Shown here piece after piece: positions 7,636 through 15,790 of a stretch of 64,000 nucleotides of DNA. The first letter of the stretch is position 1, and each line of letters starts with the position of its first letter. Made by a program: the position numbers and the translations under genes. The DNA is from J038 sp034437535 (GTDB lineage: Bacteria; Chloroflexota; Anaerolineae; Aggregatilineales; Phototrophicaceae), in NCBI GenBank assembly GCA_034437535.1, contig DAOTTZ010000027.1, positions 1 through 64,000 of the forward strand, given 5' to 3'. The notes beneath the pieces are model-generated. The model was not told the origin of the DNA, did not search any database, and worked only from the letters and a program-made list of their open reading frames with translations.

Positions 7636-9021
7636 ATGCAATTCTCGCGTGAAATCAGACGGTTAGCCGCTGGCACGCTGGCCGCCTTTGGCCTGATTGT
7701 CGTCGTCGCGGCATATTGGGTCGTCACCGGCACCCAGACCATCAGCACACGAGACGACAACCCCCGTCGCCTGGAACAACGCGCCCGGCTTCAACGTGGC
7801 ACCATCTACGACCGGGATGATATGATTCTGGCAGAATCACGCCTGGAGCGTAGCGGGCGCACCGAGCGCGTCTACAACCTGACGAACGGCGCGTTGGGCT
7901 ATTATAGCCTGCTGTATGGCACCTCTGGCGCAGAAGCGGCCTTCGATGATGTGCTGATGCCGGAAGAAGCGGACGACCTGGCCGAATGGTTCCAGCGGGA
8001 GATTCTACACGTCACCGCCAGCGGTGATGACATCCGCCTGACGCTCGATCATCAAGTCGAACAGATCGCGGCGGAAGCTATGCACGGTTACCGGGGCGGC
8101 CTGGTTCTGCTTTCGGTGCCGGATGGCGGAGTCACCGCGATGGTGAGCAACCCGACCTTTAACCCCAACACGCTCGACGCGAACTGGGAAAACCTGACCG
8201 CCAGTGACGATGAGCCATTCTTCAATCGGGCATTACAGGGGAATTACCAACCCGGCGGCACCATCTACACCATGCAGATCCTCACCGCGCTCATCAACCG
8301 CTGGCCGGGGGAAACGATCTTCGAAGATGCCGACCGCCCGGTGGAAATCGACGGCGTGACGTTGACCTGTGCCACACCACCACCCGCCAGTTCATTGACG
8401 CTCTACGATGCTTATACCTTCGGCTGTCCCGCGCCGTTCCTGGCATTTACCGAACAAGCCGGGGGCGATGCGTTGGCGCAAACCATCGCTTTGATCCGAC
8501 CGGAAACACCACTTCAATTGCCAGATTTCCCGACGACCGACCGGCCCATCACACCGGAACTGACAACAGGTGACGCACTCGGCCAGGGTGAATTCCAGGT
8601 CACCATCCTGGAAATGGCCGCGTTCACCGCGTCGGTCATCAACACTGGCAACGCCCCCCGGCCTTACATCCTGGACGCGATACAACCGGCTGGCTCCGGC
8701 GACTGGCAGGACGCCCACACGACCAACCAGCGCGTTCCCATCACCACGCCGGAAAACGCCCGGCGTATCGCCGCGCTGATGCGGCAAAATGTCTCACGCG
8801 GGACGGCGGCCAGTGCCACCACCGCCGACTACGACATCGGCGGGCAGGCCGCGCTCGGTTACGCGGGGGATAGCACGTTTACCTGGTTCATCGGCTTTGT
8901 ACGGTTGGATGCTAGCACCGGGTACAGCATCGCGCTGGTGCTGGAAGACACCGCCGACCGTGACCTGGCGGCCCAGATCGGCGGGATGGTCTTACAGGCC
9001 GCCGCAGAGCAAGACCGCTAG
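7636..9021 (+). CDS. PBP2-like protein with all transpeptidase motifs lost (pseudo-enzyme)
   Basis: 461 residues with the class B PBP layout: one N-terminal membrane anchor (about 11-32), the RLQRGTIYDRD element of the dimerisation region (51-61), and a transpeptidase-like fold (about 135-455) including LTLDHQVEQIAAEAM, SNPTFNPN and FFNRALQGNYQPGG. The three active-site motifs are gone. S-x-x-K reads G208-T-I-Y211; S-x-N reads G263-C-P265; K-T-G is replaced near L407-G-Y409 in front of the conserved FTWFIGF. The frame is otherwise intact and full length, so this looks like a maintained non-catalytic partner of the RodA-like protein rather than a decaying gene (inference). Its stop overlaps the convergent stop of the next gene. 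Confidence 0.85.
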   Translation: MQFSREIRRLAAGTLAAFGLIVVVAAYWVVTGTQTISTRDDNPRRLEQRARLQRGTIYDRDDMILAESRLERSGRTERVYNLTNGALGYYSLLYGTSGAEAAFDDVLMPEEADDLAEWFQREILHVTASGDDIRLTLDHQVEQIAAEAMHGYRGGLVLLSVPDGGVTAMVSNPTFNPNTLDANWENLTASDDEPFFNRALQGNYQPGGTIYTMQILTALINRWPGETIFEDADRPVEIDGVTLTCATPPPASSLTLYDAYTFGCPAPFLAFTEQAGGDALAQTIALIRPETPLQLPDFPTTDRPITPELTTGDALGQGEFQVTILEMAAFTASVINTGNAPRPYILDAIQPAGSGDWQDAHTTNQRVPITTPENARRIAALMRQNVSRGTAASATTADYDIGGQAALGYAGDSTFTWFIGFVRLDASTGYSIALVLEDTADRDLAAQIGGMVLQAAAEQDR

Positions 9022-10154
9022 GCGTTCTCGACCGTCAACGTGCCACTGCGATCATGCCTGGCGCGGTCGTCTTCCATCTCCTGGATCTCGGCTTCCAGTT
9101 CGGAAGTAAATAACCGCTTGCGGTAGACGAAGGCCACGCCCATCCCTACCAGCACACGGAACCACTTATGGAAGAAGCCTTGCATCAAGGCCGCCGCCCC
9201 GGCCACCCCGGCGGTGACTTCCGGGTGTGCTGGCGCGACCAACACCTGCAACATGGCAAAGTTGGTGATCTCGGTGACGCCAGCCCCGTTCGGCACGAAG
9301 CTCAACGCGCCGATGGCGGATGCCACCCCGACGATAAAGGCCACCTGCAAGAACAGGTCAAAGCTGAAATCCAGCCCGAAGCCAAGCATAATCACCATGA
9401 AGCCGACTGTGCTCGACATATAAACGCCCATGCCCAAGATTGTGGTCGGGATCACATGCTTAAGCAGGAAGATCTCGCGGCTACTCTCGTAAAATTCGGT
9501 CAGCGGTTCGTGCAGACGCCTGACCAACGGCAGACGGGCAATGACTTGATCGAGCACGAAGTAAGCCAACGGTTGGATCTGCACCACGATCAAGCCGCCG
9601 CCCAGCAGGGCCGCAGAGGTGAAGATAATGCCCCGGCTGATGTCCGCATAATCGCCCAGGGCCAGCCGGTCGCCAGCGATGAACAACGTAATCGTCAGCG
9701 TGATAATCACGGCCAGGCCATCGACCACGCGCTCCGCTACGACAATGGGCGCACTGCGGGCGATGTTGACGCCGGTCTTCATCTTGAGGAAGACGGACTT
9801 CAAGACCTCGGCTACTTTGCCAGGGCTGACGACCATGGTAAAGGCGGAGACGAAAATGATCGCGCTGTCCTTCAGGCTGATCTTTTCGCGGGCGTCGATC
9901 ACCCCCAGGAAATAGTGCCATTCCAGAAAACGAAAGAATCCCGCACTGATCTGCGTCAAACAAAGGATAGGCACCAACCACAGCGGGAAGCTCCGTAAGG
10001 CTTGTACGATTCCTTCACCGTCTTCGAATTGTCCGCTGATGTCGAACACGATGAGTGTGATAATGTACATCGCCAACACGACGGCGGTGCCGGTCAATAA
10101 TTGCTTACGATACTTTTTCACGAGAGGCATCCTTACGATATAACTACGCCGCAT
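9018..10154 (-). CDS. Flippase-like integral membrane protein (LPG synthase TM / UPF0104 family)
   Basis: 378 residues with about eight membrane segments and the family motifs SLKDSAIIFVSAFTMVVSPGKVAEVLKS and ERVVDGLAVI, as in the membrane domain of lysylphosphatidylglycerol synthase (MprF) and related flippase-like proteins. No aminoacyl-transfer domain is attached, so it may move a lipid or lipid-linked sugar; the substrate is unknown. A charged, His/Arg-rich C-terminal tail of about 30 residues is cytoplasmic. The start is ambiguous: ATG at 10154 or ATG at 10130 (MPLVKKYRK); neither has a convincing ribosome-binding site. It is convergent with the PBP-like gene, sharing four bases, and divergent from the C39-like gene. 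Confidence 0.8.
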   Translation of the reverse strand: MRRSYIVRMPLVKKYRKQLLTGTAVVLAMYIITLIVFDISGQFEDGEGIVQALRSFPLWLVPILCLTQISAGFFRFLEWHYFLGVIDAREKISLKDSAIIFVSAFTMVVSPGKVAEVLKSVFLKMKTGVNIARSAPIVVAERVVDGLAVIITLTITLFIAGDRLALGDYADISRGIIFTSAALLGGGLIVVQIQPLAYFVLDQVIARLPLVRRLHEPLTEFYESSREIFLLKHVIPTTILGMGVYMSSTVGFMVIMLGFGLDFSFDLFLQVAFIVGVASAIGALSFVPNGAGVTEITNFAMLQVLVAPAHPEVTAGVAGAAALMQGFFHKWFRVLVGMGVAFVYRKRLFTSELEAEIQEMEDDRARHDRSGTLTVENA

Positions 10155-10213
10155 TCTAACAGTGGCCCCAGGGACATACCAGAGGCCATCGTGGGGAAAC
10201 CGTCAGGTTGGTC

Positions 10214-10254
10214 AAATTTCCACCGTGAAATTTCGATAATCCGTCAGTTATACT
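10214..10254 (+). promoter_or_regulatory. Putative promoter -10 with upstream inverted repeat (operator candidate)
   Basis: A TATACT hexamer (10249-10254) lies 33 bases before the ATG at 10288. Just upstream is a perfect inverted repeat, AAATTTC (10214-10220), six bases, GAAATTT (10227-10233), which overlaps where a -35 element would sit; no good -35 hexamer is seen. The arrangement suits a regulator-dependent promoter for the C39-like gene. Function is inferred from position and symmetry only. Confidence 0.4.
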
Positions 10255-10287
10255 AGACGCCAATTGTTTTGTAGAAAGCGATACCCG

Positions 10288-11865
10288 ATGACAAACGTGG
10301 AAAGTCCCAATCCAACGCCAGTCAACGATACACAACCGTCCGTGAATTATCCGCGCTATGACGCCAGAGAGGGCGGCCTGCGCCCACCGCCGAAACTGTT
10401 GTTCTATGGGTGCATTGGTTTATTCATCCTGGGGATTGCCGGCACCCTGGCCGGCGTGTACGTCTTCCGGGAAGTAATGCCGCCATCCCAACAACAACTT
10501 GTTATCGGTCGTTTACCCTTCATGGCGGAGTTGCTACCGGCGCAACCGGCACCCGATGACACCGTGCCGACGCCATCGGCGCCGGTCGATGAGGACGCGG
10601 CCCAGAGCTTGCTTTCCGCACCCATCGGTGAAGACGAATCCGCCATCGCCCCGGAGCCAACCGAAGACCCAACGCCACAACCGACCCTGACGGCTACGCC
10701 AGAAGAAGATGCGGCAGACGGTCAGGCTGTCGCCCAGGCGGCAACCAACACCCCGCCGCCGACCGCGACGATGATTCCATCGACACCCACACCAACGGTC
10801 ACGCTCCCGCCGCCGACGGCCACCAGCACGCCCCGCCCGACCGAAAACATCCCGGCGACCTTCGCGGCGGCGGAGGCTGAGATGGATCCGATCTCCCCGC
10901 AGAATTGGCCCGCCAGCGCGTTGAATACGGGCTTCACCTGGGATGAGCAGACCTGGAACAATTGCGGGCCGACGACGGTGACCATCGCCATGAGTTATTA
11001 CGGCTGGTCGCAGGATCAAGCCTGGGCGGAAAATCGCATCAAGCCCAACCGTGAGGACAAAAACGTCAGCCCGCATGAACTGGTACGTTTCGTCAACGAG
11101 CAAGGTGACGGCATCAATGCCATGTACCGGCACGGGGGCGACCTGGATATGCTCCGGCGGTTGGTGGGGGCAGGCTACCCGGTCATCATAGAACGCAGTC
11201 ATATGTTCGAGGGTTATGAGTGGATCGGCCATTATCAAGCCATTGTCGGCTATGATGACGGTGCCCAGGAGTTCATCGTCATGGATAGCTTCCTGGGGGA
11301 TGGCGAAGACGGCCTGGGCATCACCGAGACCTATGCCGAAGTAGAGGCAGGCTGGCAAGAGTTCAACCGCATCTTCATCGTGGTTTACCCCCCTTCGCAA
11401 GAGGCCAACGTCTTCAGCTTGATCGGGAACGAACGGCGCACGCTGGAAGCCTCCGCCGAACATGCTTACACCATCGCGCAAGAAGAAGCCCGTGCCGACC
11501 AAACCGACGCCCACGCCTGGTTTAACATGGGGACATCACTGAATATATTAGGCCGGCATGAAGAAGCCCAGGTCGCTTATGATAAAGCGACATCGCTCGA
11601 TCAAATTCGCTGGCGCATGTACTGGTATCAGTTCGGCATCTTCGAGACTTATTATGAAGTCGGGCGATATGACGACGTGATAAACCTGGTAGAAAACAAC
11701 CTGAGCAACAACGGACGCTATGTGGAGGAGACGTATTATTGGCAGGGTAAAGTCCGGGAAGCACGCGGCGACCTGGCCGGTGCCCGCGAATCCTACCGAC
11801 GCGCCCTGAGCATGAACCGGTATTATGATGATGCTGAGCAAGCCCTGAACGCAATTAGTTCGTAG
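10288..11865 (+). CDS. Membrane-anchored C39-like cysteine peptidase with TPR tail
   Basis: 525 residues from the ATG at 10288; a TTG eight codons upstream is less likely. Order: short cytoplasmic N-terminus, one membrane segment (about 38-60), a Thr/Pro-rich linker (about 85-200), a papain-like C39_2-type domain (about 210-375) and TPR repeats (about 405-525). WNNCGPTTV places a candidate nucleophile at Cys226, HYQAIVGYDD gives His315, and VMDSFLG gives Asp333, fitting a Cys-His-Asp triad. The domain should face the outside. C39 relatives cut double-glycine leader peptides or act as peptidoglycan or protein hydrolases, but no ABC transporter is fused or adjacent here, so the substrate is unknown. 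murJ starts 9 bases after its stop. Confidence 0.75.
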   Translation: MTNVESPNPTPVNDTQPSVNYPRYDAREGGLRPPPKLLFYGCIGLFILGIAGTLAGVYVFREVMPPSQQQLVIGRLPFMAELLPAQPAPDDTVPTPSAPVDEDAAQSLLSAPIGEDESAIAPEPTEDPTPQPTLTATPEEDAADGQAVAQAATNTPPPTATMIPSTPTPTVTLPPPTATSTPRPTENIPATFAAAEAEMDPISPQNWPASALNTGFTWDEQTWNNCGPTTVTIAMSYYGWSQDQAWAENRIKPNREDKNVSPHELVRFVNEQGDGINAMYRHGGDLDMLRRLVGAGYPVIIERSHMFEGYEWIGHYQAIVGYDDGAQEFIVMDSFLGDGEDGLGITETYAEVEAGWQEFNRIFIVVYPPSQEANVFSLIGNERRTLEASAEHAYTIAQEEARADQTDAHAWFNMGTSLNILGRHEEAQVAYDKATSLDQIRWRMYWYQFGIFETYYEVGRYDDVINLVENNLSNNGRYVEETYYWQGKVREARGDLAGARESYRRALSMNRYYDDAEQALNAISS

Positions 11866-11874
11866 GAACCGATC

Positions 11875-13650
11875 ATGTCTTCAGCCGAGACCGCCCCACC
11901 CGCGCAACCCCTCGACGGCGGGGATCGTACCGCCGTTCAGACATCGCTGGCCCCGCCGACTCAGGCGGCCAACGCGCAACGAAACCGCCAGCTAGCCCGC
12001 TCTACGCTGGTGGTGATCCTGGCCTTCGGTACCGCTAAGGTCATCAGCCTGGCGCAGACGTTTATCATCGCGTCGGCCTTTGGCGTCGGTGCGGAGTGGG
12101 ACGCTTTCGTCACCGCCAACCGCATCCCGGAGTTGATCTTTACGTTGATCGCCGGGGGTGCGCTGTCTCATGCCTTCATCCCGATCTTCAGCAGTTATTT
12201 GGCACGCGACGAACGCGACGGCGCGTGGACACTGGCAAGTCATGTCATCAATACCATCTTCTCCCTGACGACGGTCGTCAGCATCATCGTGTTCTTTACC
12301 GCGCCCTGGTTGGTGGCAAATGTCGTCGCACCAGGGTTTGATCCGGGTGAGCGGGCGCAGACCGTCGAATTGATGCGATTGTTGCTCCTCAGCACCATGA
12401 TCTTTTCCGTCAGTGGCATCGTGATGGGCATCTTGCAGAGCCACAATCACTTCCTCCTGCCGGCCCTGGCACCGATCATGTTCGACCTGGGGATTTTGTT
12501 CGGCGTGATCTTCCTGATGGGGCCGTTTGGTGTGCATGGCATCGCCATCGGCGCGGTGATGGGTGCCGCACTTCATCTGGGCATTCAGGTGCCCGGCCTG
12601 ATCCGGTTTAAGGCCAGTTGGAAGGCCGCGCTGGGTTGGCAGAACCCGATGCTGTGGAAGGTAATCCGCTTGATGTTGCCGCGTGTGGCCGGGTTGGGCG
12701 TCTTCAGCCTGAACTTCGTCATCATGAATAATATCGCCTCTCGGCTGGGTACTGGCTCGGTGGCCGCGCTGGATTGGGGCTGGCGGTTGATGCAGATCCC
12801 GCAGACCTTAATCGGCACCGCGATGGGTACGGTCATCTTCCCCACGCTGGCGGCCTTCAGTGAGATCGGCGACCAGGACGGCAAGCGTGATTATATGTCC
12901 GGGGCGTTGCGCTTCATCTTGATTACCAGCATCCCGGCAGGCGTCGGGTTGATCTTCATCGGGCAACCCCTCATCAGTCTGTTAGAACGGGGCGCGTTCG
13001 ATGCGTCGGCCTCCGCCCTGGTGTACAGCACCTTGCAATTCTTCGCGCTCGGCTTGATCGTCCATTCTGCGTTGGAAGTCGTCGCCCGCAGTTTTTATGC
13101 GGATAAAGACACCCTCACGCCGCTATGGGCCGCCCTGGGTGGTGCAGGCATCAACCTGGTGGGATCGTTTGTCCTGAGTAACGTCGCCGCCGCCGAAGTG
13201 TTCGCCATCCAGACGACTATGCTAGAGATGAGTAACATCGCGCTTTCGACCGAAGTTAACTTCATGCGGGCGGAAGGCTTCGTCGGCGGGTTGGCCCTGG
13301 CGAATTCACTCGGCGTGATGTTCGAAGTCGGCTTTCTGCTGGTGATCTTGCGCCGCCGTTGGCGGGGAGTCAACGATAACGCGCTGGCCCGGACGATCAT
13401 CAAGACGACTGCCGCCAGCCTGCTTATGGCCGGGGCCATCGTGCTGACGAGCACATTGTGGGGTACGGTGATCGGGCCGACCGGATTCATCGGCACTGCC
13501 GCCCAGGTCGGCGTGGAAACAGCCGTCGGTGGGACGGTGTTCTTCGTCGCGGCGTGGTTAATGGGCATGGAAGAACTGGGCATGTTATGGAAGATGTTGT
13601 TCAATCGTGAGGATGTCGAACCGGGCGACATCGCAGAAGCCGCCGCTTAA
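11875..13650 (+). CDS. murJ: Lipid II flippase MurJ (MviN)
   Basis: Moves lipid II across the membrane for peptidoglycan synthesis. The 591-residue protein has a Pro/Ala-rich cytosolic N-terminus (about 1-40) and about 13-14 membrane segments. MurJ/MviN motifs are visible in order: ASAFGVGAEWDAFVTANRIPEL, GGALSHAFIPIFS, then RVAGLGVFSLNF and IPQTLIGTAMGTVIFPTLA. A long hydrophilic loop near 440-465 is unusual but in frame. It sits 9 bases after the C39-like gene and 18 bases before a GTG-initiated hydrolase gene. Together with the RodA-like protein this gives flippase and polymerase functions of wall synthesis in the window. Confidence 0.92.
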   Translation: MSSAETAPPAQPLDGGDRTAVQTSLAPPTQAANAQRNRQLARSTLVVILAFGTAKVISLAQTFIIASAFGVGAEWDAFVTANRIPELIFTLIAGGALSHAFIPIFSSYLARDERDGAWTLASHVINTIFSLTTVVSIIVFFTAPWLVANVVAPGFDPGERAQTVELMRLLLLSTMIFSVSGIVMGILQSHNHFLLPALAPIMFDLGILFGVIFLMGPFGVHGIAIGAVMGAALHLGIQVPGLIRFKASWKAALGWQNPMLWKVIRLMLPRVAGLGVFSLNFVIMNNIASRLGTGSVAALDWGWRLMQIPQTLIGTAMGTVIFPTLAAFSEIGDQDGKRDYMSGALRFILITSIPAGVGLIFIGQPLISLLERGAFDASASALVYSTLQFFALGLIVHSALEVVARSFYADKDTLTPLWAALGGAGINLVGSFVLSNVAAAEVFAIQTTMLEMSNIALSTEVNFMRAEGFVGGLALANSLGVMFEVGFLLVILRRRWRGVNDNALARTIIKTTAASLLMAGAIVLTSTLWGTVIGPTGFIGTAAQVGVETAVGGTVFFVAAWLMGMEELGMLWKMLFNREDVEPGDIAEAAA

Positions 13651-13668
13651 GCCAAAGGATTAAACATT

Positions 13669-14322
13669 GTGAGCATCGAAATCAAAATGCTGACGTTGGG
13701 CGTGGCCGCCACCAACGCCTACATCGTCGGGGATACCGAAACGGGCCGCGCCATTCTCATCGACCCGGTTGACCGGGCCGACTTGATCCAACAAACGGCA
13801 CAGGATGCCGGTTGGTCGATTGCGTTGATCCTGGCGACTCATGCCCATTTCGATCATATCCTGGCGAGTAAAGCCGCCAAAGAGGTGACGGGCGCACCCT
13901 TCTACATCCATCAAAACAGCGCAGACTGGCTAAATGCACTCCCGGCGCAGGGGCAACGCTTCGGCCTGGGCCAGTTCCCGCCGGCGGCAGAGCCAGATCG
14001 CTGGTTGACCGATGAACCGGAGGTCATCGAATTGGATGGCATCCAGTTAGAGACGCTGTTTACCCCCGGCCACGCCCCGGATCATATCGCGTATTTCTTG
14101 CGGAGCGAAAACGTCATCTTCGCCGGGGATGCGTTGTTCGAGATGAGCATCGGTCGAGTGGATCTCCCCGGCGCGGATTATGAGACCTTGATGCAATCCA
14201 TCACGCAGAAGCTCTTGCCACTGGGGGATGATGTGCAGGTGCTCCCTGGTCATGGCCGGCAGACGACCATCGGGCGCGAACGCCAGCGCAACCCATTTCT
14301 GCTTGATTACCTGGGACAATAA
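13669..14322 (+). CDS. Metallo-beta-lactamase-fold hydrolase (glyoxalase II-like)
   Basis: 217-residue cytosolic hydrolase with the metal-binding motif THAHFDH (His58, His60, Asp62, His63), a TPGHAPDHIAYFL element with the third-site histidine and an FAGDALFEMSIGRVDLPG strand with the bridging aspartate. The last motif is typical of the GloB-like branch (hydroxyacylglutathione hydrolase and relatives). The short length, lacking the C-terminal substrate domain of true GloB, suggests another thioester or ester substrate. The start is GTG with AAAGGA upstream, 18 bases after murJ. A weak hairpin and then a good promoter follow, so the thioredoxin gene begins a new unit. Confidence 0.85.
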   Translation: MSIEIKMLTLGVAATNAYIVGDTETGRAILIDPVDRADLIQQTAQDAGWSIALILATHAHFDHILASKAAKEVTGAPFYIHQNSADWLNALPAQGQRFGLGQFPPAAEPDRWLTDEPEVIELDGIQLETLFTPGHAPDHIAYFLRSENVIFAGDALFEMSIGRVDLPGADYETLMQSITQKLLPLGDDVQVLPGHGRQTTIGRERQRNPFLLDYLGQ

Positions 14323-14334
14323 CAAAAGCGGGCA

Positions 14335-14363
14335 TTGTGCCGTTTTTCCGCCGCCATTATAAT
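14335..14363 (+). promoter_or_regulatory. Sigma-70-type promoter for the thioredoxin-like gene
   Basis: TTGTGC (14335-14340), a 17-base spacer, and a perfect TATAAT (14358-14363), 41 bases ahead of the ATG at 14404. The -35 overlaps a small GC-rich hairpin with a T-run that may end the upstream transcript. Confidence 0.7.
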
Positions 14364-14403
14364 AACCCGGATTAACGTTTGAAGAGTCGCGGGTAAATTT
14401 TCG

Positions 14404-14880
14404 ATGAACCTGCTCAATCAATTTTCCTACCCCTTAATCGGTGTAGGGGTTTTTGTGTTTAGTTATCTTACACTGACGCGGGTGTTTAACCTGCGTTGGT
14501 ATGTCATCACGACGATACAATTAGGCATCACCGCGCTTTTCATCAGCGGGTTCGTCGTCCTTAGCCCGCAAGATAACATCATCAACGCGGAAGACGCCCT
14601 TCTGACGATTGATAACGGTCGCCCAACCCTGGTGGCGTTCTTCAGCAATTATTGCACCGGGTGCCTGGCATTAAACCCAATCGTAAACCAAATTGAAGCC
14701 GATATACGGGCTGATTTCGACGTGTTACGCATCGACATTCATACCGAACGCGGACGGACGCTCCGCGAAGCCCTGGGCTTCTCTTTTACGCCAGAATTCG
14801 TGCTATATGACGCAAATGGACAAGAGATCTGGCGCGACCACATCCCCCCGACCACGGACCAGATCGACGCGGCCCGCTAA
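14404..14880 (+). CDS. Membrane-anchored thioredoxin-like protein
   Basis: 158 residues: two membrane segments (about 8-27 and 33-53) followed by a thioredoxin fold with the redox motif CTGC (Cys84, Cys87) in FFSNYCTGCLALNPI. The fold continues through VLRIDIHTERGRTL and the cis-proline strand FSFTPEFVLYDANG. Likely a thiol-disulfide exchange protein at the membrane; whether the domain lies inside or outside cannot be settled, though two segments place both ends on the same side. A good promoter lies upstream. The next gene starts at a GTG one base after this stop, pointing to coupled translation. The partner protein is unknown. Confidence 0.82.
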   Translation: MNLLNQFSYPLIGVGVFVFSYLTLTRVFNLRWYVITTIQLGITALFISGFVVLSPQDNIINAEDALLTIDNGRPTLVAFFSNYCTGCLALNPIVNQIEADIRADFDVLRIDIHTERGRTLREALGFSFTPEFVLYDANGQEIWRDHIPPTTDQIDAAR

Positions 14881-14881
14881 C

Positions 14882-15790
14882 GTGCGTATCCTGTTCATAT
14901 TTCTCGATGGCGTCGGCCTCGGACCGCTCGACCCGACGGCGAATCCGTTTGCGGCGGCTTCTACCCCTACCATACAACGGCTCACACAGGGGGAACGCTG
15001 GCACCATACCCTGGGGATCATCCAGGGCAAGCGGAGCCTGTTCATCCCGACATCAGCCACACTGGGCGTACCGGGCAAACCACAAAGCGGCACCGGGCAG
15101 GCGACCATCGTCACCGGGCGCAACATCCCGGCCCTTATCGGCAAGCATTACGGCCCCAAGCCAGACGCGGCCACCCGCGACTTAATCAACGAAGGCTCGA
15201 TCTTTTCCCGCGTTATCGACGGCGGGAAATCCGCCGCCCTGCTGGAAGCATACCCGCCGGATTGGCACCGGGTTATCCAGCGTGGCAAACGTCTACCCGC
15301 CAGTTATCAACAAGCGGCGGCCAGTGCGGGGGTGCGCTACCGGGGTGTCGATGATCTACGCGCCGGGGATGCGCTCAGTGGTGATTGGACCGGCCAGGCA
15401 TGGCACACACATCTGGGCTTTACGGATACGCCGACGCGCACGCCTTACGAGGCCGGCCAGCATCTGGTCACCTTAGCCCGGCGTTATGATTTCGCGTTTT
15501 TCCCACATTGGCTGACCGATATGACCGGGCACCGGGGCACCCTGGCGGAGGCCATCAGCTTGGTCGAGACGTTCGATGGCGTGTTGCACGGCGTCCTGGA
15601 TGCGTGGCAGGATGAAGAAGGGGTCGTCATCCTCACCAGCGATCACGGCAACATCGAAGACATGAGCCACCGTCACCACACCACCAACGCGGTACCGACC
15701 GTCATCATCGGGGCGCAACGAACCGCGTTTGAGTCTGTGCGCGACCTGAGCCAGATCGCGCCAATTATGGCTGATTTACTCAGCGTTTAG
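14882..15790 (+). CDS. Alkaline-phosphatase/iPGM-superfamily metalloenzyme
   Basis: 302 residues from the GTG at 14882, one base after the thioredoxin stop; the frame runs open further upstream, but that part overlaps the thioredoxin gene in another frame and is rejected. N-terminal LFIFLDGVGLGPLDP gives the first metal aspartate, SGTGQATIVTGRN supplies the nucleophile-region Thr/Ser, and VVILTSDHGNIEDMS carries the Asp-His pair of the second metal site. This pattern is found in cofactor-independent phosphoglycerate mutases and phosphopentomutases, but the protein is much shorter than either (iPGM about 510 residues), so the substrate is undetermined. Its stop overlaps the convergent stop of the TPR gene. 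Confidence 0.8.
   Translation: MRILFIFLDGVGLGPLDPTANPFAAASTPTIQRLTQGERWHHTLGIIQGKRSLFIPTSATLGVPGKPQSGTGQATIVTGRNIPALIGKHYGPKPDAATRDLINEGSIFSRVIDGGKSAALLEAYPPDWHRVIQRGKRLPASYQQAAASAGVRYRGVDDLRAGDALSGDWTGQAWHTHLGFTDTPTRTPYEAGQHLVTLARRYDFAFFPHWLTDMTGHRGTLAEAISLVETFDGVLHGVLDAWQDEEGVVILTSDHGNIEDMSHRHHTTNAVPTVIIGAQRTAFESVRDLSQIAPIMADLLSV

Noticed and set aside
9168..9998. 276-codon frame opposite the flippase-like gene
   Set aside because: Gln/His/Asp-rich composition without family signal; the minus-strand reading has clear membrane segments and conserved motifs.
14693..14881. N-terminal extension of the AlkP/iPGM-like protein
   Set aside because: It overlaps the thioredoxin gene in another frame and has no family match; the catalytic start LFIFLDGVG begins right after the GTG at 14882.
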